From Hemicentrotus pulcherrimus (lineage: Eukaryota > Echinodermata > Echinoidea > Camarodonta > Strongylocentrotidae), in contig BEXV01000016.1 in assembly GCA_003118195.1 (NCBI GenBank), forward strand, positions 156,957 through 204,777: a stretch of 47,821 nucleotides of DNA, in the 5' to 3' direction. The notes beneath the pieces are model-generated. The model was given only the letters and a program-made list of their open reading frames with translations, did no database searches and had not been told where the DNA came from. The position numbers and the translations under genes were made by a program. Shown here piece after piece: positions 1-11,600 of this stretch. Positions within the stretch are counted from its first letter, which is position 1; each line of letters opens with the position of its first letter.

Positions 1-270
1 GGGGGGGGGGGGGGTAGGGAAGGAAAGGTAAAGAGAGAAAGGAGACAGATCAAGGGGGTCGAGGAGAGCGTGGATGAGAAAAGTGGAAAAGAGGAGAGGA
101 GGGAAAAAGATAGAGTGGTGAGAGAGGGAGACAACATAATTACAAAACGCGAAAGGAGACACAGAGAGGAACTGGATAGAGAAGGGGAGAGAAAGAATGT
201 GGAGGGAAGGACAAGGAGAGGTTATGAAAGACATACACAGAACTGGCCAACGGAGACTGAAGGGAAATAA
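1..270. repeat. G run and GA-rich low-complexity stretch
   Basis: Fourteen G at the window edge, then GAGA/GGA-rich DNA to about 270. Confidence 0.8.
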
Positions 271-2355
271 GACGTGTATAGTAATGTTACGAAAAAGCTA
301 AAGGGTCATTTTATTTCACAAGTTTATAGATAATATGTATCAAACTAAAAATGAACGCTATCGTTGATTTAAGCCCAATCTAAGTTGGCTTGGAAAGTCG
401 GTTTGTTGACTTAGTATAGCCATGGAAAACGTAGCAATGAGAAGATGCACCATGATTCTGTTCGTAATAACGATGACGACGTATTTCCGTAACACCGTTT
501 ACAAAAAAAAAAAAATTAGCTAAGGAGTATTATACCGTAGATATGATTTTAAAATATATTAAAGGGATTGGGTAACTTTGTCTCAGATTCTGAAACAAAA
601 TCCTGTTTTTAGCTCATGCTGCAATGATAATTATAAACCTTTAGGTCAGTCAGGAATCCCATGACTTTTACAAGCCGATCGCTAGTCTGATTATCAAGAT
701 ATTTATGATCGGAAATCGAAATCGAATTTTACGTTTTTTTAACGGTTTTCATAACATTCCAGTCTATTGGGGAAAACGAGTATGTCAAAACCGGTCACTC
801 AAAGATTTTAACTTTTTGAGGCAGGTCATGATCATTTTGAAGCGCAGACACAAACACTGGCGACAAACCCATGCTTTAACCAGCTAGGCATGTCTCTGCT
901 TTAAAGCGGGATTGCACTGTCTGCGCCCTCTATATAGCCAACAATGCATACGCGGTACCCGTTGGTTCCCCCACGTTCCCCTTTTTCTTATGTCAATCGA
1001 GAGCTGATTTGATGAGATAACCCCTGCCAGTGATCACTCAGGGAGGTCTAATCCCTCCTGGCCAAACGAGTGCAGATAGGTTTTAACACCCCTTTTTTGC
1101 ATCGGGTTATTAATGCTCGAGTACAATACACAATGATACAGGTGATAATCTATATATCGAGAATAATCATAATAGCGGTGAACTTCTATTATGGGTATGC
1201 AGATCAAAGTTAAAGAAAATATCGGTCTCAAATGACATTATACATCAGATAAGGGGGATGCCAGGAAATCGAAGCAAAACGAATGAGAAACTTTAAAATG
1301 AGAATACAATATGTTTTTGCTTTTCTTGATTTTGTTTTAGGTGGCGCTCTTCAATCTGCTGAGAGGATTATTTGCTCCAAATTATAAAGTTCGACAGGAA
1401 ATTGAGGATCAGATTGATGATTGCTTATGACTTATCGACAATACTTTCAAAAGTCAAACAACTTGCACACAATAAAAGAATCGAAGCACACAGCAGTTCT
1501 ATATTATTACATGGGAAATTTTATTTCCATAATATATATGAAGATTATCAAACTACCACAAATATCAGAGGTTTTTCTGGATTATCATGAACCTGAATAA
1601 AAATGCTAAATACCGTTTAATTCATGCAGTTACATTTGTATAAAAATACAAAGTTATTGACCAAGAAAATTTCATTAGTTTTTTAGTGTACGGTTACGAT
1701 TCTTTATATCAATCAGCTCATATTTCATCATGTATATCTTTGGCAAAGTTCTGTCTCGTCTCATAATGGTTTTGTTACCTGGACAAGCAGCCAGGTTCCT
1801 ATTTTTCTTATTTACTTTGTTAACTTCATCACATTGCAAAAATAATGTTTGGACCATGAAAGAAGGCAACTGTAGTATTAATAGTCCAAAATTTGGCAAG
1901 TTTAAAAAGAAATGTTTGCAATTTTAAAAATCATTTTACGATTATCAATTGAAGTTTGGGTACCATCAGTGTCCAATCTAATGGCTTAATCACTACTAAT
2001 TGGAAACTTCATGTCACACACAAAAAAAAGACATTGCATTCCTTTTCAAACTATCAGCATGGAGTTACTAACCTGCTATCAGGCATGCCTTTATACTTAC
2101 TTTGAGCGAAATATTAACTTAAGCTTCTTAAGGCTATATTTGTCCCTAAAATTTTGTATGTCCCTATATATTAAAAATGGAGACAAGAAGGTACGTTTTG
2201 TCACAATTGTCACTTTGCTTGAATATTTCGAAGCATTTTTTTCTAAAAGCAAATCAAACCATCAAACCAAAAGTTGTTAGCCAGGGTTTCTGCCCCCTCC
2301 AAGGCAGACTTACTTATACAGATTTGTAGTTTACTTCTACTGCAAATGTTTCATG

Positions 2356-2378
2356 ACACACACACACACACACACACA
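2356..2378. repeat. AC dinucleotide microsatellite
   Basis: About 11 AC units. Confidence 0.95.
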
Positions 2379-3570
2379 ATACTCATCAGCAAATAATACT
2401 TGCAGATAGTGATTGGGTTTGTATAAAATACAATCAGAATATGCCATACAATCGTGCATGATTTAGTGAAACTATCCACAAACAAAGCAATGGAAGTTAA
2501 AGAATAAACCAACGATATACAATTGAGATGAAGGAGAAAAGTTGTTGATTATTGCACTCACGTAAGGAATTAAACTGTTTGCGTTTTCAACATGTATTAT
2601 TCATTATCATATACTCACTATGTAGCATTATTCTTTTTTAGTAATCAATACAAATTATCACCAGAATTGCATTCTGAAAATAGCTTAATTATCTGTTTAT
2701 GCGGACAAATTTCTTTAGTATTAAATTTGAAATAATATAGCACATAAATAATAAAGAAAGATTAAATTAAATACATGAAATTATATGTGGGTGGAGGAAT
2801 ACTTTTTCATAAAAAGAGAATTAAATTGTATCAGTCCACTATGAATCTGAGACCTGAAACATATCCTGACAATTACTTGAGAAAGATAAACATACTAATG
2901 GGTCAAATAGAAGCAATATAAAGTGAAATCAAATGTTAAACGATCAAAATGAATCAATCTGTTATACATTCCAAAGCTCTTCGAAAAAAACAAGAACTAC
3001 AAAAAATATCCCAAGAAGCAAAAATTGTTGCTTAATACAAACCACAATGACCACCCGTTAGGAAATCAGTAATATATGCAGTGCACCCTGGTGTAAAGGA
3101 TAAGCTTTAACACAGCTTAGTAACTCCCGGTATTATGATATTAGCATCACATTGTAGGCACACAGATACTGCCATGTGCATTTCCTGGTCCCAGATACAC
3201 AGAATTATTATTTCTTATCCAATGATCCAATTAAATCATTACATGAACACAAATGCAGGTTAGACATATAAATGAACAAAGTATTTCTAACTTTCTGCTT
3301 TAAAAAAGAGAGAAAAATTTGCCACAAAAGACCAAGAAAGGGCCAAAATAAACTTATTGTTTGCCTATTCAACTTTTCATCCAGTACTTATAATCATACG
3401 GTAAGAATAAAAGTAGATGAACCAAAGATATTGTGAACATATTGTAAAGCATGCATACAAATCGACATATCAAAGTGAAGCTCAAATTATATTTTACAAA
3501 AAATATTAATAATTTTTGTTTTTAAATCAGGGAAAGATAGGTGTATTAATATGGCGACACAACTGATCCA

Positions 3571-3608
3571 TCCTGAATCAGAGCCCTATTAAGGGCTCTG
3601 TCCTGAAT
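3571..3608. mobile_element. minimal hAT-like remnant: two fused ends with 8-bp target duplication
   Basis: Perfect 8-bp direct repeats TCCTGAAT (3571-3578 and 3601-3608) bracket a 22-bp hairpin (3579-3600) made of CAGAGCCCT, ATTA and AGGGCTCTG. hAT elements create 8-bp duplications and have short TIRs beginning CAGRG, so this reads as two TIR tips with everything internal lost. A chance hairpin beside a chance repeat is the alternative. Confidence 0.55.
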
Positions 3609-4455
3609 AACAGTATAGTGCCCTCTTTGTATGATACCTCTACAGGCTCACCCAGTACATGTAAGTGCATAGATTCATCTGTCTGTTTTTAATTTGTTTT
3701 ATTGCAATAGAGATTGTAATTCAAAGGCTCACACAGAAAGATATTGTTCTTTGGACAAGAAACTCAAGGGGTCGGGTCAAAGGGCATTTAATGCATGGTC
3801 TAATGCATGGCATTTTAACAAAATTACAGAAAGACTTTGAGAAGAGCACCAAAATCGAATCAACGATGAGATAATCATCAAATTAGCAATTTAAAAAAAA
3901 AGACAAAATTATACAGTACATCATGGCAAGATATATCTATGAATTTCATGTAAATTAAATAAATAGCATAAACTAGTAGGAAGATGATATAAGTATATTG
4001 CTTGAGATGTGCTAGACACTAAAATACTCATTCCAATGAAAAAAGGTGCATTGCAAATTTACATATCTTCTTATTTGATCAACTTTGTTTATCAGCAACT
4101 CTATGATACACCTATATGTAACTTGTAAAAAAAAGTGAATTGACCTGGTATAACATATATCAAATGGAATGCAAATCACTGCGATAAACATAATTCATTA
4201 AAGCATTTAATTTTGAAACCAAGATTATGAAATAATCTATACCAGTAATAAATTGTAATTAACCAGTTGACCATTGAATTAGCTCATTCCCATCTATAAG
4301 CTTAAAACTTGAATCGCTTCTCCCTATTGACAATGTGTTGAGAGCAGAGATCCAGTGTCCAACCTGAAGCCCAAAAAACTTAAGGGAGAGATTAGCTATA
4401 GCCTTTGTATCAAAACTAAGGCTTGTAACTTGAAGAAAAGAAAAAAGATTGACAC

Positions 4456-4461
4456 TTTATT
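4456..4461 (-). terminator. candidate poly(A) signal AATAAA
   Basis: The minus strand reads AATAAA about 81 nt after the stop codon. Another lies at 3703-3698. NUAK transcripts usually have longer 3'UTRs, so the proximal site may be one of several or unused; the AT-rich sequence makes chance matches common. Confidence 0.35.
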
Positions 4462-4541
4462 TGCCCACAGTACACAATGTCTTTCTTGTATCTGACCGAC
4501 CTCAACGCATCTATAATTATCTTTCAAATGGGGCACAGAGT

Positions 4542-5686
4542 TCAATTGACACTACTAGAGATCTCCAATGCTTTCTGGTAGACTTTCGCCAAGTTCTCTA
4601 GGTCATCACCGAGTCCTGAATCTCGGGTTCCCTTGCGGAATTCTGGCTTCTCGAACAGAGACTCAGACCTCATCTGAAGCTGTTGTGCTTCCATGATGAC
4701 CATTTCTTTGTGTGTGCGCATGGATCGCCGGTGGCTTGAAAAGCTGTGCCTTGTCAATTTGAAGGAGCTACTGTAGCTCTTCTTGAGATGTTTAGAGTTC
4801 AAGATCTCCAGGAGATCCTCACTTGAGCTGGAACCTGGGCTCTCATCGGATCCTGATCCAGACTTTGGCGATTTTGATGACATCATTGCCTGTAGGTGGG
4901 ACTCGTTGAAGATGGATTCCCAAAGTTCGGTAATCTTAGAGTACTTGCCACAAGATATACGCTTTGACAAGCGTGCACTTGCTCTTTTCTCTTCTTCACT
5001 ACACTCAAAGATGGTGTCTTCTCCTATGAGCTGATTGACCAATGTCCTAGGGGATGGAAGATCGCTGTAAAGAGCACCTACGGTTGCCGGTCTTTGGGTT
5101 TTGACTGCCTTAACAGCTTCTGGCCTTCGCTTTACAACATCTGTCGCCGGCAGAAAAACATCTGCACTTACAAAGACACTGTCATAGCTTATTGCACTGG
5201 AGCCTTCCGATGGAAGGGTTGCAGTTGAACTAGCTAAGCTCAAGAAGCTGTCTGTTTCGTTCTGTATCACTCCTTTGACCTGCGGTAATCCTTTGGCCTG
5301 GAGTTTAACTGGACTGCTTGGGGAATCACTATCTGAGTCTTTGCTGGCATTTGACACCTTCGGTTGTTCCTGTACCAAAGTGGATTCCTCATGAAGCTGT
5401 TCCATGGTTACCATAGCATCACTGTCCTGGGAGGTACCCTTCAGAATACTTGTTGGTTTCACAGCCACAACGGCAGGCTTGCTCTCGCTCTCTGCGTCAC
5501 TAGACTCCGTGCTCTCCCTGTCCTTTGAGGAGTCTATGCTCTGTCCTCCGATGGAAGAAGCCAGCTCGTTGGTAAGCATCTCATCAGCCTCCTCGCCAAA
5601 CACCCAAGGATGGTGAGCAACGTCGTAGATGGTTGCTCGGTATCGAGGGTCTACTGACAGGAGATGTCTGATCAGCTGGGATTGCA
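4542..5686 (-). CDS. NUAK1: NUAK exon 7: end of kinase domain and regulatory tail
   Basis: This exon completes V277 and encodes residues 278-657, ending TGA at 4544-4542. The first 29 residues finish the kinase domain ([20 protein letters not shown], then HHPWVF to 306). The tail is Ser/Asp/Glu-rich and largely disordered in appearance. A SILK motif at 356-359 resembles the GILK sites through which NUAK1 docks PP1beta. A basic Ser-rich stretch at about 577-602 has R-x-x-S sites. DSGLGD lies at 632-637. The C-terminus [11 protein letters not shown] is like vertebrate NUAK1. The tail is encoded by a single exon, as commonly described for NUAK genes. Confidence 0.95.
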
Positions 5687-8600
5687 CTGTAGGGACAAAA
5701 CAATGGAAATCACATGGTTACTTCCTTCACTTCATCATGGCAATGCTCATAATATGGAATCATTTGCAAACAGAGTACTGAGCTAATAAATTCTCCTTTC
5801 TTACCAACTGATTTTCAATGTAATAAAAATATTTTGTTATCATCTCTGATTCTTTCTTGCTATTCCTACATTTCTAGCACTTTTTGATAATCGCATAATC
5901 ATAGCAAACATAGATACATTGTTCAACTCAAATACTCAGCCACTTCTTATATGTTTCCATCAAACTCAAGAAAGTCAACATGGTTAAACTTAATAATGTC
6001 ATAAAAAATTAAAATTTAATACAAATTAGTTTGTTTAATACCATAAATATTAATCTGAACTCAATTTGAAATTCCCCAACATCCTTCCATGAAACATGGG
6101 CTGTTCTTGAATCTTGGCAAAATTAGACCCTTGATCAACGTGGGTAAGCAAGGAGGGTTCAAATCAACCAGGCATTTATTCTTCAAAGATCTTCAGGTCA
6201 TTCTTTACTTTGTGTCTCCTAACCCTGAAACTAACCCTAACCCTTAGAATATTAGAGAGTATGAGTATCCTGTGATATCCTTAGTCTTGATCATTCATTA
6301 TCAACCCACCTGAGCCAGGACAAGGATCATAGTATCGCCCCTCCGTGATCTGTTTCTTGAGATGGTTGAAGTCATCCCCTCCGAAGGGCATCGTCTTGTA
6401 AACCATGGCATACAGGATGACACCAAGGCTCCAGCAATCAACCTGAGAGGCACACAAAAAAAGATTACCTTTAGAAGACCACAACAAAAAAAAGTTACAT
6501 GCATATGAATGGATATGATGGGCAGGTAACTGGTACAGCGAGGCACAATTTTTGTAGCACGTTCCAGACTTTTGTCTTGTTTATAGGTTTTTGTCTCAGG
6601 TGTATTCTGAATTAATCTGCAAGCTTTTTCTTCCAACCATAACATCAATCAGGGCATGTGCATGTCTTCTCATAGTAGAGGGAGCTATTGCTTTTGAAGC
6701 TATTCGAAAATCTGGTGAAATGGAATCTTATACTGAAGATAAAGTGAATTGACCCATTATTTCTGTTTATGCGTAAATTATATTCGACATAACATACAAT
6801 AACCCCATTGCAGCTCTCATTACATCTCAAATGAGCTTGAAGAATTGAGTAGGTGAAAATTTACTCAAAATAGAAAATTTACTGAAAGTTTATCACAAAA
6901 TGTTCTCTGTGCCACTCCCATGAATCTCTTCACTGATTACCTCCTCCACCATCTATCATTGTAAAGTCTACATTCTTCTGTTTTTTTCTGTTCATCTACT
7001 CACCTCTGGACCATGGTATGGCTGACCGTTCACAATTTCAGGAGAAGCATAAAGTGGACTTCCACAGAATGTATGCAGTAGATCATTGTCACTGTAGTAA
7101 CTTGAAAGACCAAAATCAGCAATCTGTTTGAAAAAATGAAAAAGAGAAATTATTGGCTGGTTTAAAAAAAAAAAAAAAAAGTTTAGTTATACTGTGGAAC
7201 ACTAAACGTGGTGAGACGATGGTTTGTCCCTGATTGAATCCACGGTTGACATCACAACTTTCTGGGAGAGATCATCAATGTCATACACTCATGCTGAGAG
7301 ATTAATATTCAGTGTCAAACTTTCTTCCCAGGCCCCAGAAAATTAGCAACAGTCCTCTGTCATTATGACATCATCACCACCACATCATCATCATCATCAT
7401 CATCATCATCAAGACACGTAATTCACTCCACTGAAGCCATAACCAATCAAGCCCTCACATTCCATTTTCATCACCATGTCAACAGGTTCAGAGTGATAGT
7501 CCTGAAGTGCCCATCATCGACAGAAATCTAAAAGATCATTATCCCATCCCCATATGTCATCAAGATCACACATGGCACTTCATACAAGACAATGAGCTAT
7601 GTAATCCTACCCATTAGACTCTCACAAAAACTTTGATGAAACTATGTTTTTGCCAAACTGTCACGCTGCAGGAGGAAAAAAAAACACCTCAGAATACTTG
7701 GCAGGATCACGTGGAACTTAGCGTGACACTTCTTACCCTCATGACATGATGTCAAACCAATCTATCAAAACACATCTTTCGTCAGAAAACAAATTTCATC
7801 ATAGCTCCACAGCCAATTCCAGCATATTTCACTATTATCTGCCTGCCCCTCGAAGTACCTCAGTCAAGTCCCTAGTCAATTTCATTTTGCTACTCGAAGG
7901 TTATTTGAGAGAGATGTTGATAGTAACAGAGGGAGAAAGCCATAAAATCTACCCAGAAATGAAGTAGCATTCCTCCATTGATTGGATTTCCGTTTTGGGT
8001 CCCCTTCTTTTTTTGCCGCCGTTTCTTCTCAGACAACGTATTTGGCAGCACCATAACTTTGTTCCCATTACTCGATCACAAACCATTTTCGCTCTTCTAC
8101 CCCAGCTAAATATGAAAAACATTGCAAGACCTTGCAACACTAACTTGAAATTCTGAAAGGTAGTCAAATAGAAAATATCAGTGTGAACAATGCCTAGCTC
8201 AGCAGGTGCTGTCCCTCTCAATCAACAATTCCGTGGTAGAAGTCTGGTTCGTTTCTCAGTTTTACTCGCTGGTAGAGATCTCATATAAAACAATTCTCAA
8301 ATCAGATTCGGTTGCATGCTACGAAAAACAAAGTTTCCAGACGATGAAAACAATTCCTTGTAAAACCTGGTTACATCTATTTATGTCATTTGAGAAAGAA
8401 GAAGACTTGATTTTTTTCTTTCTACTGTTGCAATAATATTTTATTTGAATCAAGGAACATGCTTTGACCTTAGTTTGACCTTAAATAAAAGTCCACTCCA
8501 AAAATAACTTAGGTTCAATAGAAGCAGACATATTGGACAAAGTAATCAAAAAAAGTTTGAGCAAAATCGGATAACTAATAAGAAAGTAATGAATTTTTGA

Positions 8601-11600
8601 AAAAAGATGTAAAACTATATTTCAATACACAAATTGCCACTATGGTTATCAGTTTGTGACGTCATGTCCTCACTACTTATCAATTGATTTATATAGTTTA
8701 ATCCCATTAATTTCCCTTTTTATCCCCCAAAACTTGATTTCCCCACGCCTTTGTCCAGGGGTGCGTTTATCTAGGCTTGCCACTAGATATGTACATATCG
8801 AAATTCTTATTTTCTCATTAGTTTGATTTTTCTCAATTTTTTTTTGATTGGTTGGTCAGATTTTTCTGCTTCTATTAAAAGTAAGTTATTTTGGAGTGGA
8901 CTTGCCCTTTAAGTGTTAGCTCTACGCTTATTATATGTTGTTATCTGAAATATATGCCTCCTATATTGGCAATTTGCTTATTGATTAATTACTTGGCATA
9001 TTTTTCATTTTGCATAAGAACACAATGACATAAACGACCTAGGACCTAAACCCAATTTGCGTCCCTCGTTGTGAGAAACGCGTTCTCTCCTTGAATTTCA
9101 TAGATTTCAACTCAAAAACAATTCAGTTAAGAATGGGACATATCAATCAAAGTAATACTAATTATTGACTACATAGTGTCTTTTGCCAAAAGATTTCAAA
9201 GCTACATGAATGCATAATTTACCCTGACTTTATCATATCTCAATGTTGTCAATGAAGCATACAGTCAAGGAATTTCTTTCAACTGGTTTCCTATTCAGAA
9301 ACCTGAGTTGAGAGAGGCAGCTGAATGTAAAATGCCTTGCAAGAAGGGAAAAAGCAATGGACTTGGTTTTGAACACACAAAAGATGTAAGGACAGCTTTT
9401 TTTCACAGTTCCACTGATTGTTCATTTTGGTCCTATTGTATGGTAAGCTCACAACTGTTTGTCGCACATGAAGCTATGCATGAAGGTCTGATATGCATAA
9501 AAAAAATCACCTGTCCATAAATATCAATTTTGCTATCATCATTATTACAACCATTACAGCTATTATTACAAATCATCAAGGGCCTATTTCAAAATCACTT
9601 CTCTGCATTACTCCTATCCTTGAGCCATCATTTTGTGTGGCTCTAATTGTACTACATGTAAAATTAAAACTACCTGGTAAGAGAAGAAAAATCACTAGAA
9701 GTAGGTGAGGTAAGATGAAAAAAGAGAGCTGAACAAAAGGTGAATTTGACTCCAGAATTCAAGTAGTGAAAATATGAAGTTGATGCTATAAAAGGTCTTG
9801 TATATATATATATAACTTAAGACAAAATATCTGATAAAAAGGAGGATTTAACCCTTTGCAAAATATAATCTGTAAATATATTTCCTGAGGTGTTTTTCAA
9901 TACCTCGATCAAATGTAAATGGATTTCAGAAGCTTTCCTTTGTGGTAAAGGATGGGTACTGGGTACATTCACATATAAAAAAAAATGCTTTCCATAACTT
10001 CAAGTGAGGTAAGGTTGGGCATCACTTTAATTCACAAACATATCCGTCATCCACTGCAGTACATGAAGAGGTATGGATGGTATGAGCAGTGGCTCCTGAT
10101 TTTCTTTTTGTGTGTGTGCTTGAAATAAGGTAAACTTTATCCTCCATTACTGTTTTCTACTACTGTGTGACAATACTGCTACATTTGACTGAAAATCTTA
10201 CTCGAAACATTCTTTCCAACTTTGTGCATAGACTCACTAACAAATGCATTTAAACAACACATTTAGGATCAAATGATGGTAGTCAGGGATCATTACAGAG
10301 AGTAGAATTTCCTGAAAGATTGAAGGTAAATGGAGTTCTCAAACTGAAATGTCTTGAAGTGTCAGCACATGTAAATCACCCAGAAGTGGTTACAGGCCCT
10401 CTTCCCAAAATCCCTTGCCAAATCGTTGATAGATATATTGGAATCGGTAGCAGATGGTTGGATTATGGCAGGATTCGATATACTGCTGGGGGTTGCCAAC
10501 TGCATGCCCCTCAATGGACCGCATTTATCAAGGTACCTTGTTGTTTTGAAGCAGTCGAAGGCTTGCTTGTACAGGGCATACACCCCATCATCAATTCCTC
10601 TGGCCGACTTGACAATTGATTAATGATTGCAACAACAAAAAATTCCATGCATGTCTCCAAAAATCATTGCTTATAAGTCTTTTGTTTTGAAAATTACATA
10701 TCCTATTTCATGCCATTTTACAAATTGGTAATCAAGTCTGCAAAGTGAACGTTTCAGTCACAAAAACATTTCAAACATGCACATTTCCATTATACAATTC
10801 CAGCTGTAAAAGAAAAAAAAGTGAAATAAACTATATTTCAAGGAAATAACCTTTCCAGAGTAAGAAGGAATCAACAACTCACTGTTGAATCTTGAGTAAT
10901 GTGAAATAAAGCTAAAAACAAGAGTTTGGATCTGTATTAAGTGAAAGAATGAAACTGTAATAATATTATTACAGTTTATAGGCCTCTACATATTCCTTTC
11001 CCATTACATCTATGAGGTTACTTTCCTTCCGAATCAAATTTTCTACTCTCTATTAAACCACACCTTTGGCCTAGCATGTCAGCCCTACCCCACAAACAAA
11101 ATTACCATCATGTTCCCATTTCCGCTCCCAAGGAGTTCAATTTCTTGTCGAGAAGCCTTTAAGTCACTTCATATTAGGCAGTCCGGGGAAATACGATAAT
11201 TTATGAAATGTCAAAAGGGGTACCTTACAAGGTAATAGACAAGAAAGGGAAGGAATTTGAAAATGGGTTTTCCCCTTCATCAATTCAAAATGCATCTGAC
11301 ATGTTTAACTATAGGCTAATAAATCAATAAAAATATGATGTAAGAATAACTCTCTTGATTTCCCTTTTTCCAAAATTTAAAGGTACTTTGCGACTTTGGG
11401 TGGGGGTGGGGGCATATTGGAAAGTTACAAAATTATATAGTGAATCAAGCAACCATGTACTTCTGCAATGCACATTTTTATCTTTCTTTCATCCTTATTG
11501 TCTCTCCAGATGATAACATAACATTCTTGAGCACATTTCTTTAAACATATAAAAAAAAGGAGATAAAAACACACGATTCCCAAATATCACTGGGAGTGGC

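Larger units (their letters stand above)
1..4541. other. 3' flank and possible 3'UTR of NUAK
   Basis: No second gene is visible. Positions 1-270 are purine-rich low complexity beginning with a G run; the open frame there (Glu/Arg/Lys only) is a product of composition. Other contents listed separately are an AC microsatellite and the hAT-like footprint. At 901-945 a TTAAAG...TGCGCCCTCTATATA stretch resembles 33765-33810 and may be a lone MITE end. Confidence 0.7.

Noticed and set aside
70..270. Open frame rich in Glu, Arg and Lys at the window start
   Set aside because: Purely a result of GA-rich low complexity; no domain, and it does not fit a gene model.
3665..3874. Open frame with hydrophobic N-terminus in the 3' flank
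   Set aside because: A 69-codon frame in AT-rich DNA with no splice context or similarity I recognise.
4783..5616. Plus-strand open frames opposite exon 7
   Set aside because: Antisense shadows of the NUAK tail.
6225..6245. Telomere-like CTAACCCTAACCC
   Set aside because: Only two units; too short for an interstitial telomeric array.
6301..6648. 115-codon minus-strand open frame overlapping exon 6
   Set aside because: Out of frame with the kinase; runs over the exon 6 splice site into intron 5. A shadow of the exon.
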